From Micromonospora cremea (lineage in GTDB: Bacteria > Actinomycetota > Actinomycetes > Mycobacteriales > Micromonosporaceae): 64,000 nt of DNA. Position 1 is the stretch's first letter; every line of letters starts with the position of its first letter. Positions 31,731 through 39,398 of the stretch are shown one piece after another. The notes beneath the pieces are model-generated. The model had not been told where the DNA came from and did no database searches. It saw only the letters and a program-made list of their open reading frames with translations. Position numbers and translations under genes: made by a program. The stretch is from contig NZ_FSQT01000001.1 of assembly GCF_900143515.1 (NCBI RefSeq), forward strand, positions 1,550,001 through 1,614,000. The letters are read 5' to 3'.

Positions 31731-34456
31731 GCCGCGACCTCGACGCCGAGGGCGTCCAGGTCCCGGCGGCCTTCGGCGGCACGGTCCGGCAGCAGCAGGA
31801 GCGTGGACGCCCGTTCGAACCGGGCGCCGATGTGCTCCCACCCCGCCACGGCCGCGGTGAGGGCTGCGGTGTCGCCGTAGAGGCGGCCTCGGGCCCGGGC
31901 GGTGCAGGCGGCGGCCCACGCGTTCTCGTGCCGCTCGGCGGCCGACAGCAGCTCCGGCGCGTCGGGAAGCCCGGCGATGACGGCCAGTTCGACGCCCACT
32001 GCCCGCGAGTAGGGCGGAGACCAGCTGCGGATGCCGTTGAACGTCAGGCGGACAAGCGCGGCCGCGTCCTCGACCCGCCCCGCGTGTACGGCGAGCCGCG
32101 CGTCGACCATCGACACGAACGTGGAGTGCGGGGGTAGCTCCCCGATGACCTCGATCGCGCGAGAGCGCCACAGCGCGTGCCCCTCGTCGTCGCCGCGTAG
32201 CCCGTGGACGAGGGCGACCGCGGCCATCGGCGGCGACATCGTGCCGGTGCGCGGTCGGCCGGCCCGCCGCCAACCCTCCCACGCGGTGCCCGCCATCCGC
32301 AGCGCCTCGTCGAAGCGTCCGCGGAGCACCAGCGGCGTGATCAGGAGGGCGGCCGAGTAATAGGAGCTGCCGGCGAGGTCGTCGTCCATGGTCCGCTGGC
32401 CGATCGACAGGGCGGCCGGCAGGTCACCGCCGCCGAGGGCAGCCAGGTGGGCCATCCGGTACGTGTCGACGATCTCCGGGGCGGCGTTCGGGTCGTGCCG
32501 GGACATCGCGGGCAGCAGGGCCAACCGTTCGTCCATGATCCGACGAACGTCCGCGGCCCGCCCCGCCACCATGTTGGCGGTGGCCACCGTGTCCAGAGCC
32601 GCGCTGATCAGCACCGGATCGCCGGTTGCCCGGGCGGCTGCCACGGCGGCCTCGGCGAGCGCCGGGTCGGCCTCGTACCTGTCGGCGGTCGCGGCCCAGG
32701 CCGCCGCCTCGGTGAGGCGGGCCGCCACCACGGCGTCGCTCGACCCGTCAGCTGCCGACGCCGCCTCGTCGAGGAGGTCACGCAGGCGCTCGTACGGAAC
32801 CTCGGCGGCGAACCCTGCCGGGTGCCGTCGCGCGGTGGTGACCGCCTGCGCCAGCGCGATGGCCGTGGCCCCACGATCCCCGGCCACCCGGGCCCGCTGC
32901 GCGGCGGCGAGCAGCAGGTCGAAGGGCCGCTGACCGTCGTCGCCGATCGCATGGGAGACGGCGGCGGCCGCGCGCAGGTCCGCCGCGGCCTCGCCCGGAG
33001 CGGGGGCCCGTTCGGCGGCGGTCCGGTAGTGGCCGAGCGATTCCATCAGGAACCGCCGTGTGTAGGCGAGGTGTGCCAGTGCCTGGGCCAGCCGGTGCGG
33101 CAGCTCACCCGGGCCTTCGGGGGCGACGGCGAGGGCGGCTCTCAGATCGTCGGCGACGCCGTCGAACTCTTCGTACCACTCGTCGCCGTCCAGCCTCGTC
33201 TCCAGCTCGGTGGCGACGTCCGCCGCCCAGCGCAGGTGCCGGTCCTGGATCTCCGGCCGCTCGCCCGACACGTCCAGCTGTTCGATCGCGAAGGCGCGCA
33301 CCGTCTGCAGCAGTCGCCACCGGGCCGCTCCGCCCCGGCGGTGCACGCTGACCAGGCTCTTGTCCGCCAGCCTGCCAAGCACGTCGGCAACCGCACCGCG
33401 GGTGCTCCCGGCAGGGCTCACCTCGGCGACGGCGGTGAGGTCGAACGCCCCGGCGAAGACCGCGAGCCGCCGGAACAACGCCTGTTCCTCGTCATCGAGC
33501 AGGTCGTGACTCCAGCCGATGACCGCGCGCAGCGAGCGGTGCCGCTCGTCCACACCCCTACCGCCGGCCACCAGCCGTAGCTGGTCATCGAGCGCGGCCA
33601 ACAACCCGTTCTCGCCCAGGGTGGCACTGCGGGCCGCGGCCAACTCGATCGCCAGCGGCATACCGTCCAGTCGCGCGCACAGCTTGGCGACCACCACGGG
33701 GTCCGCAGCGAACCCGGGGTCCGCGGCGCGGTCGATGAAGAGTCGCTCGGCGTCGGACTCCAGCGGCAGCGGGCCCAGCGGTACGGTTCGCTCACCCCGT
33801 ACGCCGAGGCGTTCTCTGCTGGTGGCGAGGATGTGGGTACCCGGGCAGGCGGCCAGCACCCGCTCCGCGAACGGTGCCACCACGTCGATCACATGCTCGC
33901 AGTTGTCCAGCACCAGCAGCGATCGACTCTCTCCGAGCCGCTCCACGACAGCGTCCTCCAGCGACTGCTGGGGGCGCTCGCTGACGCCGAGCGCGGTGGC
34001 CACCGCCTGTGCGACGTACCCGCCACGGGCCGGGACGAGGTCGACGAACGCGCCGCCGGAGGGAAACGAGGGCCCCGCCGCCGCGGCGACCTGGCCCGCC
34101 AGCCGGGTCTTCCCCATCCCGCCTGGTCCCACCACCGTCACGAGTCGGGTGCCGCGCAGCGTCTCCATCAGGTGCTCGCGCTCGGCGCTCCTTCCGATGA
34201 AGGTGGTGAGTGCCGGTGGCAGGCCGGCCAACCGCCTCGGCACGGGCGCCCCCGCCTGCGCCTGTACGGCGAGTTCGGCGAGCGCACTCCGGTCGGCCAC
34301 GCCGAACTTGCGTAGCAGCGCGGAGACGTGATGCTCCACGGTCCGCACGGAGATGTGCAGCCGGCCGGCGATGTCGGCGTTCGACAGGCGCGCGCCGAGC
34401 ATCACGAGCACCTCGATCTCTCGCTTCGACGCTCCGGCGGGATACACGACGGTCAT
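31718..34456 (-). CDS. LuxR-type regulator with NB-ARC ATPase and helical-repeat sensor domain
   Basis: 912 aa. The HTH comes first (about residues 10-60: SNADIAGRLHISVRTVEHHV and SALLRKFGVADRSAL), which is the reverse of the usual LAL order but common in actinobacteria. The ATPase follows with Walker A GPGGMGKTRLAG near residue 112, Walker B SLLVLDNCEHV and the GLPLA-like DGMPLAIELAAARS. The rest is a TPR-like helical array that would bind a ligand or partner. Such STAND proteins switch on their target when bound to ATP and inducer. It is divergent from a DHFR-like gene, and three 12-base repeats lie in the shared promoter region. Confidence 0.9.
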   Translation of the reverse strand: MTVVYPAGASKREIEVLVMLGARLSNADIAGRLHISVRTVEHHVSALLRKFGVADRSALAELAVQAQAGAPVPRRLAGLPPALTTFIGRSAEREHLMETLRGTRLVTVVGPGGMGKTRLAGQVAAAAGPSFPSGGAFVDLVPARGGYVAQAVATALGVSERPQQSLEDAVVERLGESRSLLVLDNCEHVIDVVAPFAERVLAACPGTHILATSRERLGVRGERTVPLGPLPLESDAERLFIDRAADPGFAADPVVVAKLCARLDGMPLAIELAAARSATLGENGLLAALDDQLRLVAGGRGVDERHRSLRAVIGWSHDLLDDEEQALFRRLAVFAGAFDLTAVAEVSPAGSTRGAVADVLGRLADKSLVSVHRRGGAARWRLLQTVRAFAIEQLDVSGERPEIQDRHLRWAADVATELETRLDGDEWYEEFDGVADDLRAALAVAPEGPGELPHRLAQALAHLAYTRRFLMESLGHYRTAAERAPAPGEAAADLRAAAAVSHAIGDDGQRPFDLLLAAAQRARVAGDRGATAIALAQAVTTARRHPAGFAAEVPYERLRDLLDEAASAADGSSDAVVAARLTEAAAWAATADRYEADPALAEAAVAAARATGDPVLISAALDTVATANMVAGRAADVRRIMDERLALLPAMSRHDPNAAPEIVDTYRMAHLAALGGGDLPAALSIGQRTMDDDLAGSSYYSAALLITPLVLRGRFDEALRMAGTAWEGWRRAGRPRTGTMSPPMAAVALVHGLRGDDEGHALWRSRAIEVIGELPPHSTFVSMVDARLAVHAGRVEDAAALVRLTFNGIRSWSPPYSRAVGVELAVIAGLPDAPELLSAAERHENAWAAACTARARGRLYGDTAALTAAVAGWEHIGARFERASTLLLLPDRAAEGRRDLDALGVEVAAQRV

Positions 34457-34487
34457 CGAACCATCATGCCTGCACCTAGATCAGCAC

Positions 34488-34523
34488 TGGGTGGGCCAAT
34501 GGGTGGTGGAATGGGTGGCCGCC
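34488..34523. promoter_or_regulatory. Three 12-base tandem repeats between LuxR and DHFR-like genes
   Basis: TGGGTGGGCCAA, TGGGTGGTGGAA and TGGGTGGCCGCC follow each other with a strict 12-base period, 31 bases upstream of the LuxR gene start. They look like an array of binding sites for the LuxR-type regulator itself. Confidence 0.5.
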
Positions 34524-34594
34524 ACTGATGCCCGTGCCCGTCCCGGTGCTGGAGGCTCTACCCGAGGTCGCCGAAGCCACGTTGGGAGGCAGAC

Positions 34595-35188
34595 ATGGGG
34601 CGGGTCGTCCTGTCCATCTTCACGACCGTCGACGGGGTCGTCGACGACCCGCAGCGGTTCACCTTCCAGTTCGTCAGCGAGGACTCCATGCGGACCGGGC
34701 TGGAGCAGCTCCGGGCCGCCGACGCACTGCTGCTCGGCCGGGTCACCTATGAAGGGTTCGCTGCCTCTTGGCCGGACATGACCGACGAGGCTGGGTTCGC
34801 CGACAAGATGAACAGCATGCCCAAGTACGTCGTCTCGACGACGTTGAGGCGGGGCGAGTGGAACAACACCACCGTGATCAGCGAGAACGTCGCCGGGACG
34901 ATCACGAAGCTGAAGGCCCAGGTGGATGGCGACATCCTGATCTACGGCAGTGTCGCACTGGTCAGGTGGTTGCTGCGCCACGAACTCGTCGATGAACTGC
35001 GCCTGGTCACCTACCCGGTGGTGATGGGTGGTGGCGTGCGCCTCTTCGCGGAGTCGGGCGCGACGGTCCTTCGGTTGGTCGACGCGCGGGCGTTCGACTC
35101 GGGTGTGGTCGTGCTGACCTATGCTCCGAGCCGGGGTGACCTCCTCGGGTGGGAGCAGGAGTCCGAGACTCCTGCCGCTGACGGGTGA
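34595..35188 (+). CDS. RibD C-terminal/dihydrofolate reductase-like protein
   Basis: 197 aa with the DHFR fold of the RibD_C family (PF01872). Family signs are LSIFTTVDGVVDDPQRF at the start, DALLLGRVTYEGFAASWPDM, KYVVSTTLRR, ILIYGSVALVRWLLRHELVD (the NADPH-binding region) and YPVVMGGGVRLF. These small reductases are very common in actinobacteria and mostly without known substrate. Start is the ATG at 34595. Divergent from the LuxR/NB-ARC gene, which may control it. Confidence 0.9.
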   Translation: MGRVVLSIFTTVDGVVDDPQRFTFQFVSEDSMRTGLEQLRAADALLLGRVTYEGFAASWPDMTDEAGFADKMNSMPKYVVSTTLRRGEWNNTTVISENVAGTITKLKAQVDGDILIYGSVALVRWLLRHELVDELRLVTYPVVMGGGVRLFAESGATVLRLVDARAFDSGVVVLTYAPSRGDLLGWEQESETPAADG

Positions 35189-35282
35189 ACGAGGAGGTAT
35201 AGCGACACGATCCGGATCTACCACGAGACCAAGCTGGTCGATGTATCGCATCATCTTTGCAACGATAATGAAGGAGAAAACC

Positions 35283-35627
35283 ATGAGTGACGATGTCACC
35301 CAGTACATCAACAAGGCACAGCCGTGGCAGATCGATGTGTGCGAGAAACTACGTGCGATGGTCGGCCAGACCATTCCAGATGTCGAGGAGCGGCTCCAGT
35401 ACGGCAAGCCGCACTACCTCAAGAACGGGCACTACGCGGCCGTCATCGCGGTGGCCAAGGACAAGGTCTCGTTCATGATGTTCAACGCAACGGACATTCC
35501 GGAGGTCAAGGGGTTCCTTCGGTCATTGGGCAACGGTGAGCGCAAAGCCGTTGACATCAAAGACGGGCAGACCGTCGACTACGGCGCACTCGCCAGCATC
35601 CTGGAGAAGACCGCGACTGCTCTGTAG
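35283..35627 (+). CDS. DUF1801 (YdhG/YjbR-like) protein
   Basis: 114 aa, full length for the small DUF1801 fold: QPWQIDVCEKLRAMVGQTIP, DVEERLQYGKPHYLKNGHYA and VSFMMFNATDIPEVKGFL are typical. The function of the family is unknown; related folds (CyaY-like) bind metals. AAGGAG lies seven bases before the ATG at 35283, and the 60 bases before it are unusually AT-rich, which suggests a promoter of its own. Confidence 0.87.
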   Translation: MSDDVTQYINKAQPWQIDVCEKLRAMVGQTIPDVEERLQYGKPHYLKNGHYAAVIAVAKDKVSFMMFNATDIPEVKGFLRSLGNGERKAVDIKDGQTVDYGALASILEKTATAL

Positions 35628-35824
35628 CTGCGAGGGTGGGTGCCGTGCAGGGTCTGGTGCTGGGATCGCGAGCCCAGGCGGCACCCGCCCGATGTCCGGC
35701 ACCCACACCGAAGTCGTACCGACCAACACGCTGCTCGACAGTCTCATCCGCTTAACACAGACAGCGTCGGCAGCGTCATGGATGGCATCGGTCCCGCGCC
35801 GGTGTGGCGCGAGCCGCTGGTTCT

Positions 35825-36295
35825 CTACTCCTCGGGTTGCGCCTCACGGACGTCGCGCCACTGCCGCTGCAGGCGGGTGATCCGCTGTAGCGCCGCCTTG
35901 AAGCTGCTGTATTCCTCTGTGCCGAACGCCAGCTCATGGCGGCGCTCAATCGCCGCAAGGATGGCGCGGGCTCGCGTGATCTCGTCAAGGCCGTGGGCGG
36001 TGGGGACGACGAGTTTGGCTCGGCGGTCACGGGGATCGGGCTCCCGTGAGACGTAACCGAGTTGGACGAGTTCGTCGACGATCGTGCCGACGATCTGCTT
36101 GTGCTGGCCCGATCGCTGGGACAACTCGGTCGCCCGAGCCCCGTCGCGATCCAGGAAGGCCAGCACCGAACCGTGGCGCGGCCGCACGTCCGGATGTCCC
36201 TGCTCGGCCAGGGTCTCGAACAGCTCGTCCTGAACAGCACGCATGAACGTGCCGGTCAGCATGCCCACGTCCGGTTCCGGCCGGTCGTCACCCAT
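35825..36295 (-). CDS. MarR family transcriptional regulator
   Basis: 156 aa. The winged helix is GARATELSQRSGQHKQIVGT, IVDELVQLGYVSREPDPRDRR and AKLVVPTAHGLDEI, the MarR signature. It is divergent from a DHFR-like gene, and the 100-base gap holds an inverted repeat and TTGACT boxes, so the two are very likely a regulator and its target. The ATG at 36295 is the only sensible start. Confidence 0.9.
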   Translation of the reverse strand: MGDDRPEPDVGMLTGTFMRAVQDELFETLAEQGHPDVRPRHGSVLAFLDRDGARATELSQRSGQHKQIVGTIVDELVQLGYVSREPDPRDRRAKLVVPTAHGLDEITRARAILAAIERRHELAFGTEEYSSFKAALQRITRLQRQWRDVREAQPEE

Positions 36296-36309
36296 GCGCC
36301 CTCCAGTTT

Positions 36310-36347
36310 AGTCACGAAGCTTGACTGTCATGAACGTTGACTATACG
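36310..36347. promoter_or_regulatory. Inverted repeat and promoter-like boxes between MarR and DHFR-like genes
   Basis: AGTCA-n7-TGACT (36310-36326) is a perfect small palindrome. TTGACT recurs at 36337, and TTGACT (36321) stands 15 bases before TATACG, a promoter-like pair for the plus-strand gene. Overlap of operator and promoter suits MarR repression. Confidence 0.5.
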
Positions 36348-36395
36348 GTTCTCATCAGTTGATCGCCACGGACCACAGGAACGGGGAAGCCCATA

Positions 36396-36944
36396 ATGCG
36401 CAAGATCATCGCTTCGACATACGCCACCCTCGATGGATTCATCGACAACCCGCACCTGTGGTCCATGAAGCACAACAGCGAGGATGCCATGGCGTACGCC
36501 CTGGACCTCACGCTCGGCTGCGACGCGCTTCTGCTCGGTCGCGTCACCTACAACGGCATGGCCCAGGCGTGGCCAGCCATGGGTGGCAACCCCTACGCCG
36601 ACCACGTCAACAGCATCGCCAAGTACGCCGTGTCCTCGACCCTCGAAAAGCCGGCCGCGTGGGACAACTCCCATATCATCCCGGGCGACAAGCTCGTCGA
36701 AGCCGTGACCGAGCTGAAAGCCGAAGACGGCAAGGACATCCTCATCTGGGGCAATGGCCGACTCACCGACGATCTGGCCAAGCACGGGCTGCTGGACGAG
36801 TACAAGGTCTGGATCTACCCCGTCATCAAGGGTGGCGGCGAGGCCCTCTTCCGCCCCGAGAGCGCCAGCACCGTCGAACTCGTCGACAGCACCACCTTCA
36901 CCTCGGGCGTCGTCGTCCTGACCTACCGCCCCACGCGCCCCTGA
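36396..36944 (+). CDS. RibD C-terminal/dihydrofolate reductase-like protein
   Basis: 182 aa of the same PF01872 type as the gene at 34.6 kb but clearly diverged. It begins MRKIIASTYATLDGFIDNPH, continues CDALLLGRVTYNGMAQAWPA, IAKYAVSSTL and DILIWGNGRLTDDLAKHGLL, and ends YPVIKGGGEALF and SGVVVLTYRP. The NADPH-binding region is intact. Divergent from the MarR gene and followed by a long perfect hairpin, so it is a one-gene transcription unit. Confidence 0.9.
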   Translation: MRKIIASTYATLDGFIDNPHLWSMKHNSEDAMAYALDLTLGCDALLLGRVTYNGMAQAWPAMGGNPYADHVNSIAKYAVSSTLEKPAAWDNSHIIPGDKLVEAVTELKAEDGKDILIWGNGRLTDDLAKHGLLDEYKVWIYPVIKGGGEALFRPESASTVELVDSTTFTSGVVVLTYRPTRP

Positions 36945-36962
36945 GGCGAGCCGCCCGTGTCC

Positions 36963-37006
36963 TGACGAAATACTTTCCACGTCTGTGAGTGGAAAGTATT
37001 TCGTCA
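36963..37006. terminator. Perfect 18-base AT-rich hairpin after DHFR-like gene
   Basis: TGACGAAATACTTTCCAC pairs perfectly with the sequence after an eight-base loop. It lies 18 bases after the stop codon, so it can act as a terminator. Its arms are strikingly AT-rich for this genome, and each contains GAAA-TAC-TTTC, itself a palindrome, so it may also be a double protein-binding site. Confidence 0.6.
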
Positions 37007-37406
37007 TGGGTTTCGCACGGCTTACCGACGGGGGGCAATCCACTGTCGAGCACCGGCTTGGCCTGTGCCGATGTACCCCAGGACCCCACCCAGCCGCAGC
37101 AGCCGGCCCCGCCGTCCGGGATACCCGCCGCCGCTGGACCGCATTTCCACTCGCGCACAGCACGGCCGGGGTGATGACGGCCGCGGCCGCCGGCACCGAC
37201 CGCAGCCGTCACCTTCGACTCGATCGGTCGGGGTGGCCGTCGCCGCCGCGGGGTTGGGCTCGGACATGTGTGCCTGAAAGGTTTGCGGATGTTCGCCGCG
37301 CCGAGGGTGTAACAGCGCGCAAAGGGGGAGCGCCTGTAGTGCTGGAAGGCCGAGGTGCGCGACCTTTCGACCGGCCGGGACTGCTCGACCCCGCAGTCCC
37401 ACCGGG
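37007..37406. other. Gap of 400 bases without a convincing gene
   Basis: All frames are open for some distance because of the high GC content, but none starts with a good ribosome site or resembles a family. Decayed coding sequence on the minus strand (Ala/Pro-rich) is possible. Confidence 0.4.
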
Positions 37407-37658
37407 ATGACAGCCGAACAGGGCACCACCACGCGCCAGCGGAGGCATCGCACGGTGGCTGACTCGACATCGCACAACCCCCCGCCGCGCAGGCCCGGCC
37501 GAAACGGGGTGGCTGCACCTCCGGCATGGAACATGCCGACCCAGCCTCTTCGACCGCAGCCGCAGCGCTCCGGTGAGCGGTGGCCGTATGTCATGTTCGG
37601 CGGAGTCACCGTGCTGCTCGCGGCCCTTGCCGCGTTGGTTGTCTTCCTGGCCAGGTGA
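37407..37658 (+). CDS. Small tail-anchored membrane protein
   Basis: 83 aa. The first 55 residues are polar and rich in Pro and Arg (NPPPRRPGRNGVAAPPAWNM), then one hydrophobic helix (YVMFGGVTVLLAALAALVVF) and a two-residue end, so it would sit in the membrane with its N-terminus in the cytoplasm. Proteins of this plan are frequent in Micromonosporaceae. A start at the GTG at 37455 is also possible. Function unknown. Confidence 0.5.
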   Translation: MTAEQGTTTRQRRHRTVADSTSHNPPPRRPGRNGVAAPPAWNMPTQPLRPQPQRSGERWPYVMFGGVTVLLAALAALVVFLAR

Positions 37659-37724
37659 ACCCGTCCGAGGTGAGCACCTGGCCCGGGATGGGTGGCCCTG
37701 CGGTTCCCGGGGTACCTGTAGCCC

Positions 37725-37898
37725 ATGGACTCAAGCATGGAGAACTGGCAGGCGATCGCCGGCAGGCACTGCCATTGCGATGACGACCCTCGCCGGTGCC
37801 GCGACTGTCAGGCGTACTGGCCCTGCACGTACCGCCTGCGCGCCGATCACGAGTTGAGCGACGGACCGAGGCTCGCCACCTCGGCTCTGGCCGGCTAG
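37725..37898 (+). CDS. Cys-rich 57-aa protein, possible zinc ribbon
   Basis: A very short gene. The ATG at 37725 gives MDSSMENWQAIAGRHC, then HCHCDDDPRRCRDCQAYWPC holds five cysteines and a His, spaced as in small metal-binding knuckles. The stop is TAG at 37896. Codon thirds are mostly G or C, as in real genes. No good Shine-Dalgarno is visible. It follows the small membrane protein by 66 bases on the same strand. The function is unknown. Confidence 0.5.
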   Translation: MDSSMENWQAIAGRHCHCDDDPRRCRDCQAYWPCTYRLRADHELSDGPRLATSALAG

Positions 37899-37974
37899 GT
37901 CCGGTCGTCGGATCTTGCATCTGCCTGCGCCTTCACGGCCGGCCCGAGACCGGCTGCTACTCGCCGAACTCGCG

Positions 37975-38312
37975 CTAGCGGGCGGCCTTGTCCCGGATGG
38001 GTCGCGCGTGCTGGAACGCGACCAGCAGGGCGGAGACGAAACCAGCCACCAGCAGGATCCTTTCACGTTGAACAGCACCGAGTCGCCAGTGGAGTGGGGC
38101 GGGAAGGCGTCCTTGACGAGCCAGCCGACGCCCACCCCCAGCCCCAGCCCCAGGCAGGCGTGCATCACGGCCCGCAGGCGCGGGAAGGGCTGCGGGCGGC
38201 CGAAGATCCGGGGCACCGCCGTGCCGCCACGGCTCATGGCGAGCAGCGCGGCGGCGACCGCCAGGTTGGCCGCGGCGACCACGACGGCCAAGACCAGGTC
38301 CACGGATCCCAT
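37975..38312 (-). pseudogene. Small three-helix membrane protein, frameshifted
   Basis: From the ATG at 38312 the frame gives two helices (VLAVVVAAANLAVAAALLAM and CLGLGLGVGVGWLVKDAF) up to DSVLFNVKG near 38062, then turns to Ser/Arg-rich noise. In the next frame the sequence continues sensibly as ILLVAGFVSALLVAFQHARP and ends at 37975. One added base in the AAAGG run at about 38058-38064 would restore a protein of about 111 aa. Family unknown. Confidence 0.55.
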
Positions 38313-38348
38313 GGGCCCGCACGCTATCGCACGGATGCCCGCGACCGA

Positions 38349-38447
38349 TCAGATCAGCAGGATCGCGCACAGGCCGATGACCAGGTTGCCGGCCAGCCAG
38401 ACCAGCACGATCCCGAGTAGGTGCGTGCGGTTGGCGGTCGTCGGCAC
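38349..38447 (-). CDS. Possible 32-aa single-helix membrane peptide
   Basis: The GTG at 38447 opens VPTTANRTHLLGIVLVWLAG followed by NLVIGLCAILLI and a stop, a clean transmembrane helix. It lies directly upstream of the small membrane protein on the same strand, 36 bases away. The start is uncertain and may be affected by another frameshift. Confidence 0.3.
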   Translation of the reverse strand: MPTTANRTHLLGIVLVWLAGNLVIGLCAILLI

Positions 38448-38576
38448 GGTCGCTGTCTGACACCTTCGCAGTTACGAGACGTCGCTCAGAGCGCAGACGG
38501 CGCACCAGACAGCGTGAAACGCCGGCAACCAACCACCAAATTCTGATCGGGCTGGCGAGAAAGGGACGGAAACCCT

Positions 38577-39224
38577 TCAACGCGGGTTGTCATTGCGAGA
38601 CGTGTCAGAAACCGATGGCGGTAGCCCGTAAATGCCGGTCGCAGTCACGGTGGCGTCGTCGATCGTGCTCGGGTCGATGCTCCAGCGAGCGGCCATCGCC
38701 ATCACGTCGGACTCGGACGGCGTCGTGGCGTACCACGCTGTCCACTCATCGTCCGCCCAGTCTTCCCACTCGGGCTCCGTACCGCGAATGCCGATGCCCA
38801 ATTCGATCTCGTCGGCTGTCGGATCACCGATGAACAGCGGCACCTCGCCTCGCTCGCCGATGAAGCAGTAGGCGCGCAACAGCTCACCATCCAGGGCCTG
38901 AGCCCAGGCGTGATAGTCCGGGACCCGCTCGTTGGCGAAGAAGTGCACCTCGCCCAGGTGCCGGCTCAGCTCTCTGAGCCAGTCGGGGAAGGGCGGCTCG
39001 GTCGCGTCAAAACCCGTCGGGATATGCAGCCGGCCGTGGGCGAGGGTCCAGCCTGGCACCGGTGCGGCCACGTACACGCCGTATCGGTAGGCCCGGTCGG
39101 TGCCGGTGGCCCAGTCGAGGGCTTCCCGGTCGTGCAACTCAAGCGCATCGGCGACCTCCCCAGGGGTCCGGTTTCGGACAGCCAGCCACGACGTCTTGTA
39201 ACTGAATCCGGCCACGCTGCCCAT
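38577..39224 (-). CDS. Hypothetical protein, 215 aa
   Basis: I do not know a function. The protein is soluble. It starts with MGSVAGFSYKTSWLAVRNRT and PGEVADALELHDREALDWAT, a pattern I recall from uncharacterised actinobacterial proteins that begin with a TSWLAVRG-like strand. It is rich in Trp and acidic residues (EPEWEDWADDEWTAWYATTP). The ATG at 39224 fits that family start better than the longer frame. It is convergent with nothing and lies downstream of the subtilase on the same strand. Confidence 0.7.
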   Translation of the reverse strand: MGSVAGFSYKTSWLAVRNRTPGEVADALELHDREALDWATGTDRAYRYGVYVAAPVPGWTLAHGRLHIPTGFDATEPPFPDWLRELSRHLGEVHFFANERVPDYHAWAQALDGELLRAYCFIGERGEVPLFIGDPTADEIELGIGIRGTEPEWEDWADDEWTAWYATTPSESDVMAMAARWSIDPSTIDDATVTATGIYGLPPSVSDTSRNDNPR

Positions 39225-39339
39225 GATCCCAGGAGCTGCTGCGAGGCTGCTCGTTGGTGGAGCGTCGGTCGGTGTGGGGTCAACGGGTGCTCGTGGTTGC
39301 ACCCGTTCGGCGGCGATGTCGCGGTCCTGTGGGATCGGC

Positions 39340-39383
39340 GCACAGGAGCCCGTCCCTGGAAGATCGGGGATGGGCTCCTGTGC
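39340..39383 (-). terminator. Hairpin terminator after subtilase gene
   Basis: GCACAGGAGCCCGTCCC pairs with GGGATGGGCTCCTGTGC (one G-T type mismatch) around a ten-base loop, 15 bases after the subtilase stop. Confidence 0.8.
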
Positions 39384-39398
39384 TCCTGTGCGGGGTGA

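Noticed and set aside
32204..33580. Long plus-strand frame opposite the LuxR/NB-ARC gene
   Set aside because: Gly/Arg/Val-rich shadow frame without start signal.
36985..37410. 141-codon plus-strand frame after the 18-base hairpin
   Set aside because: Starts inside the hairpin, has no ribosome site and reads as Pro/Arg/Ala noise.
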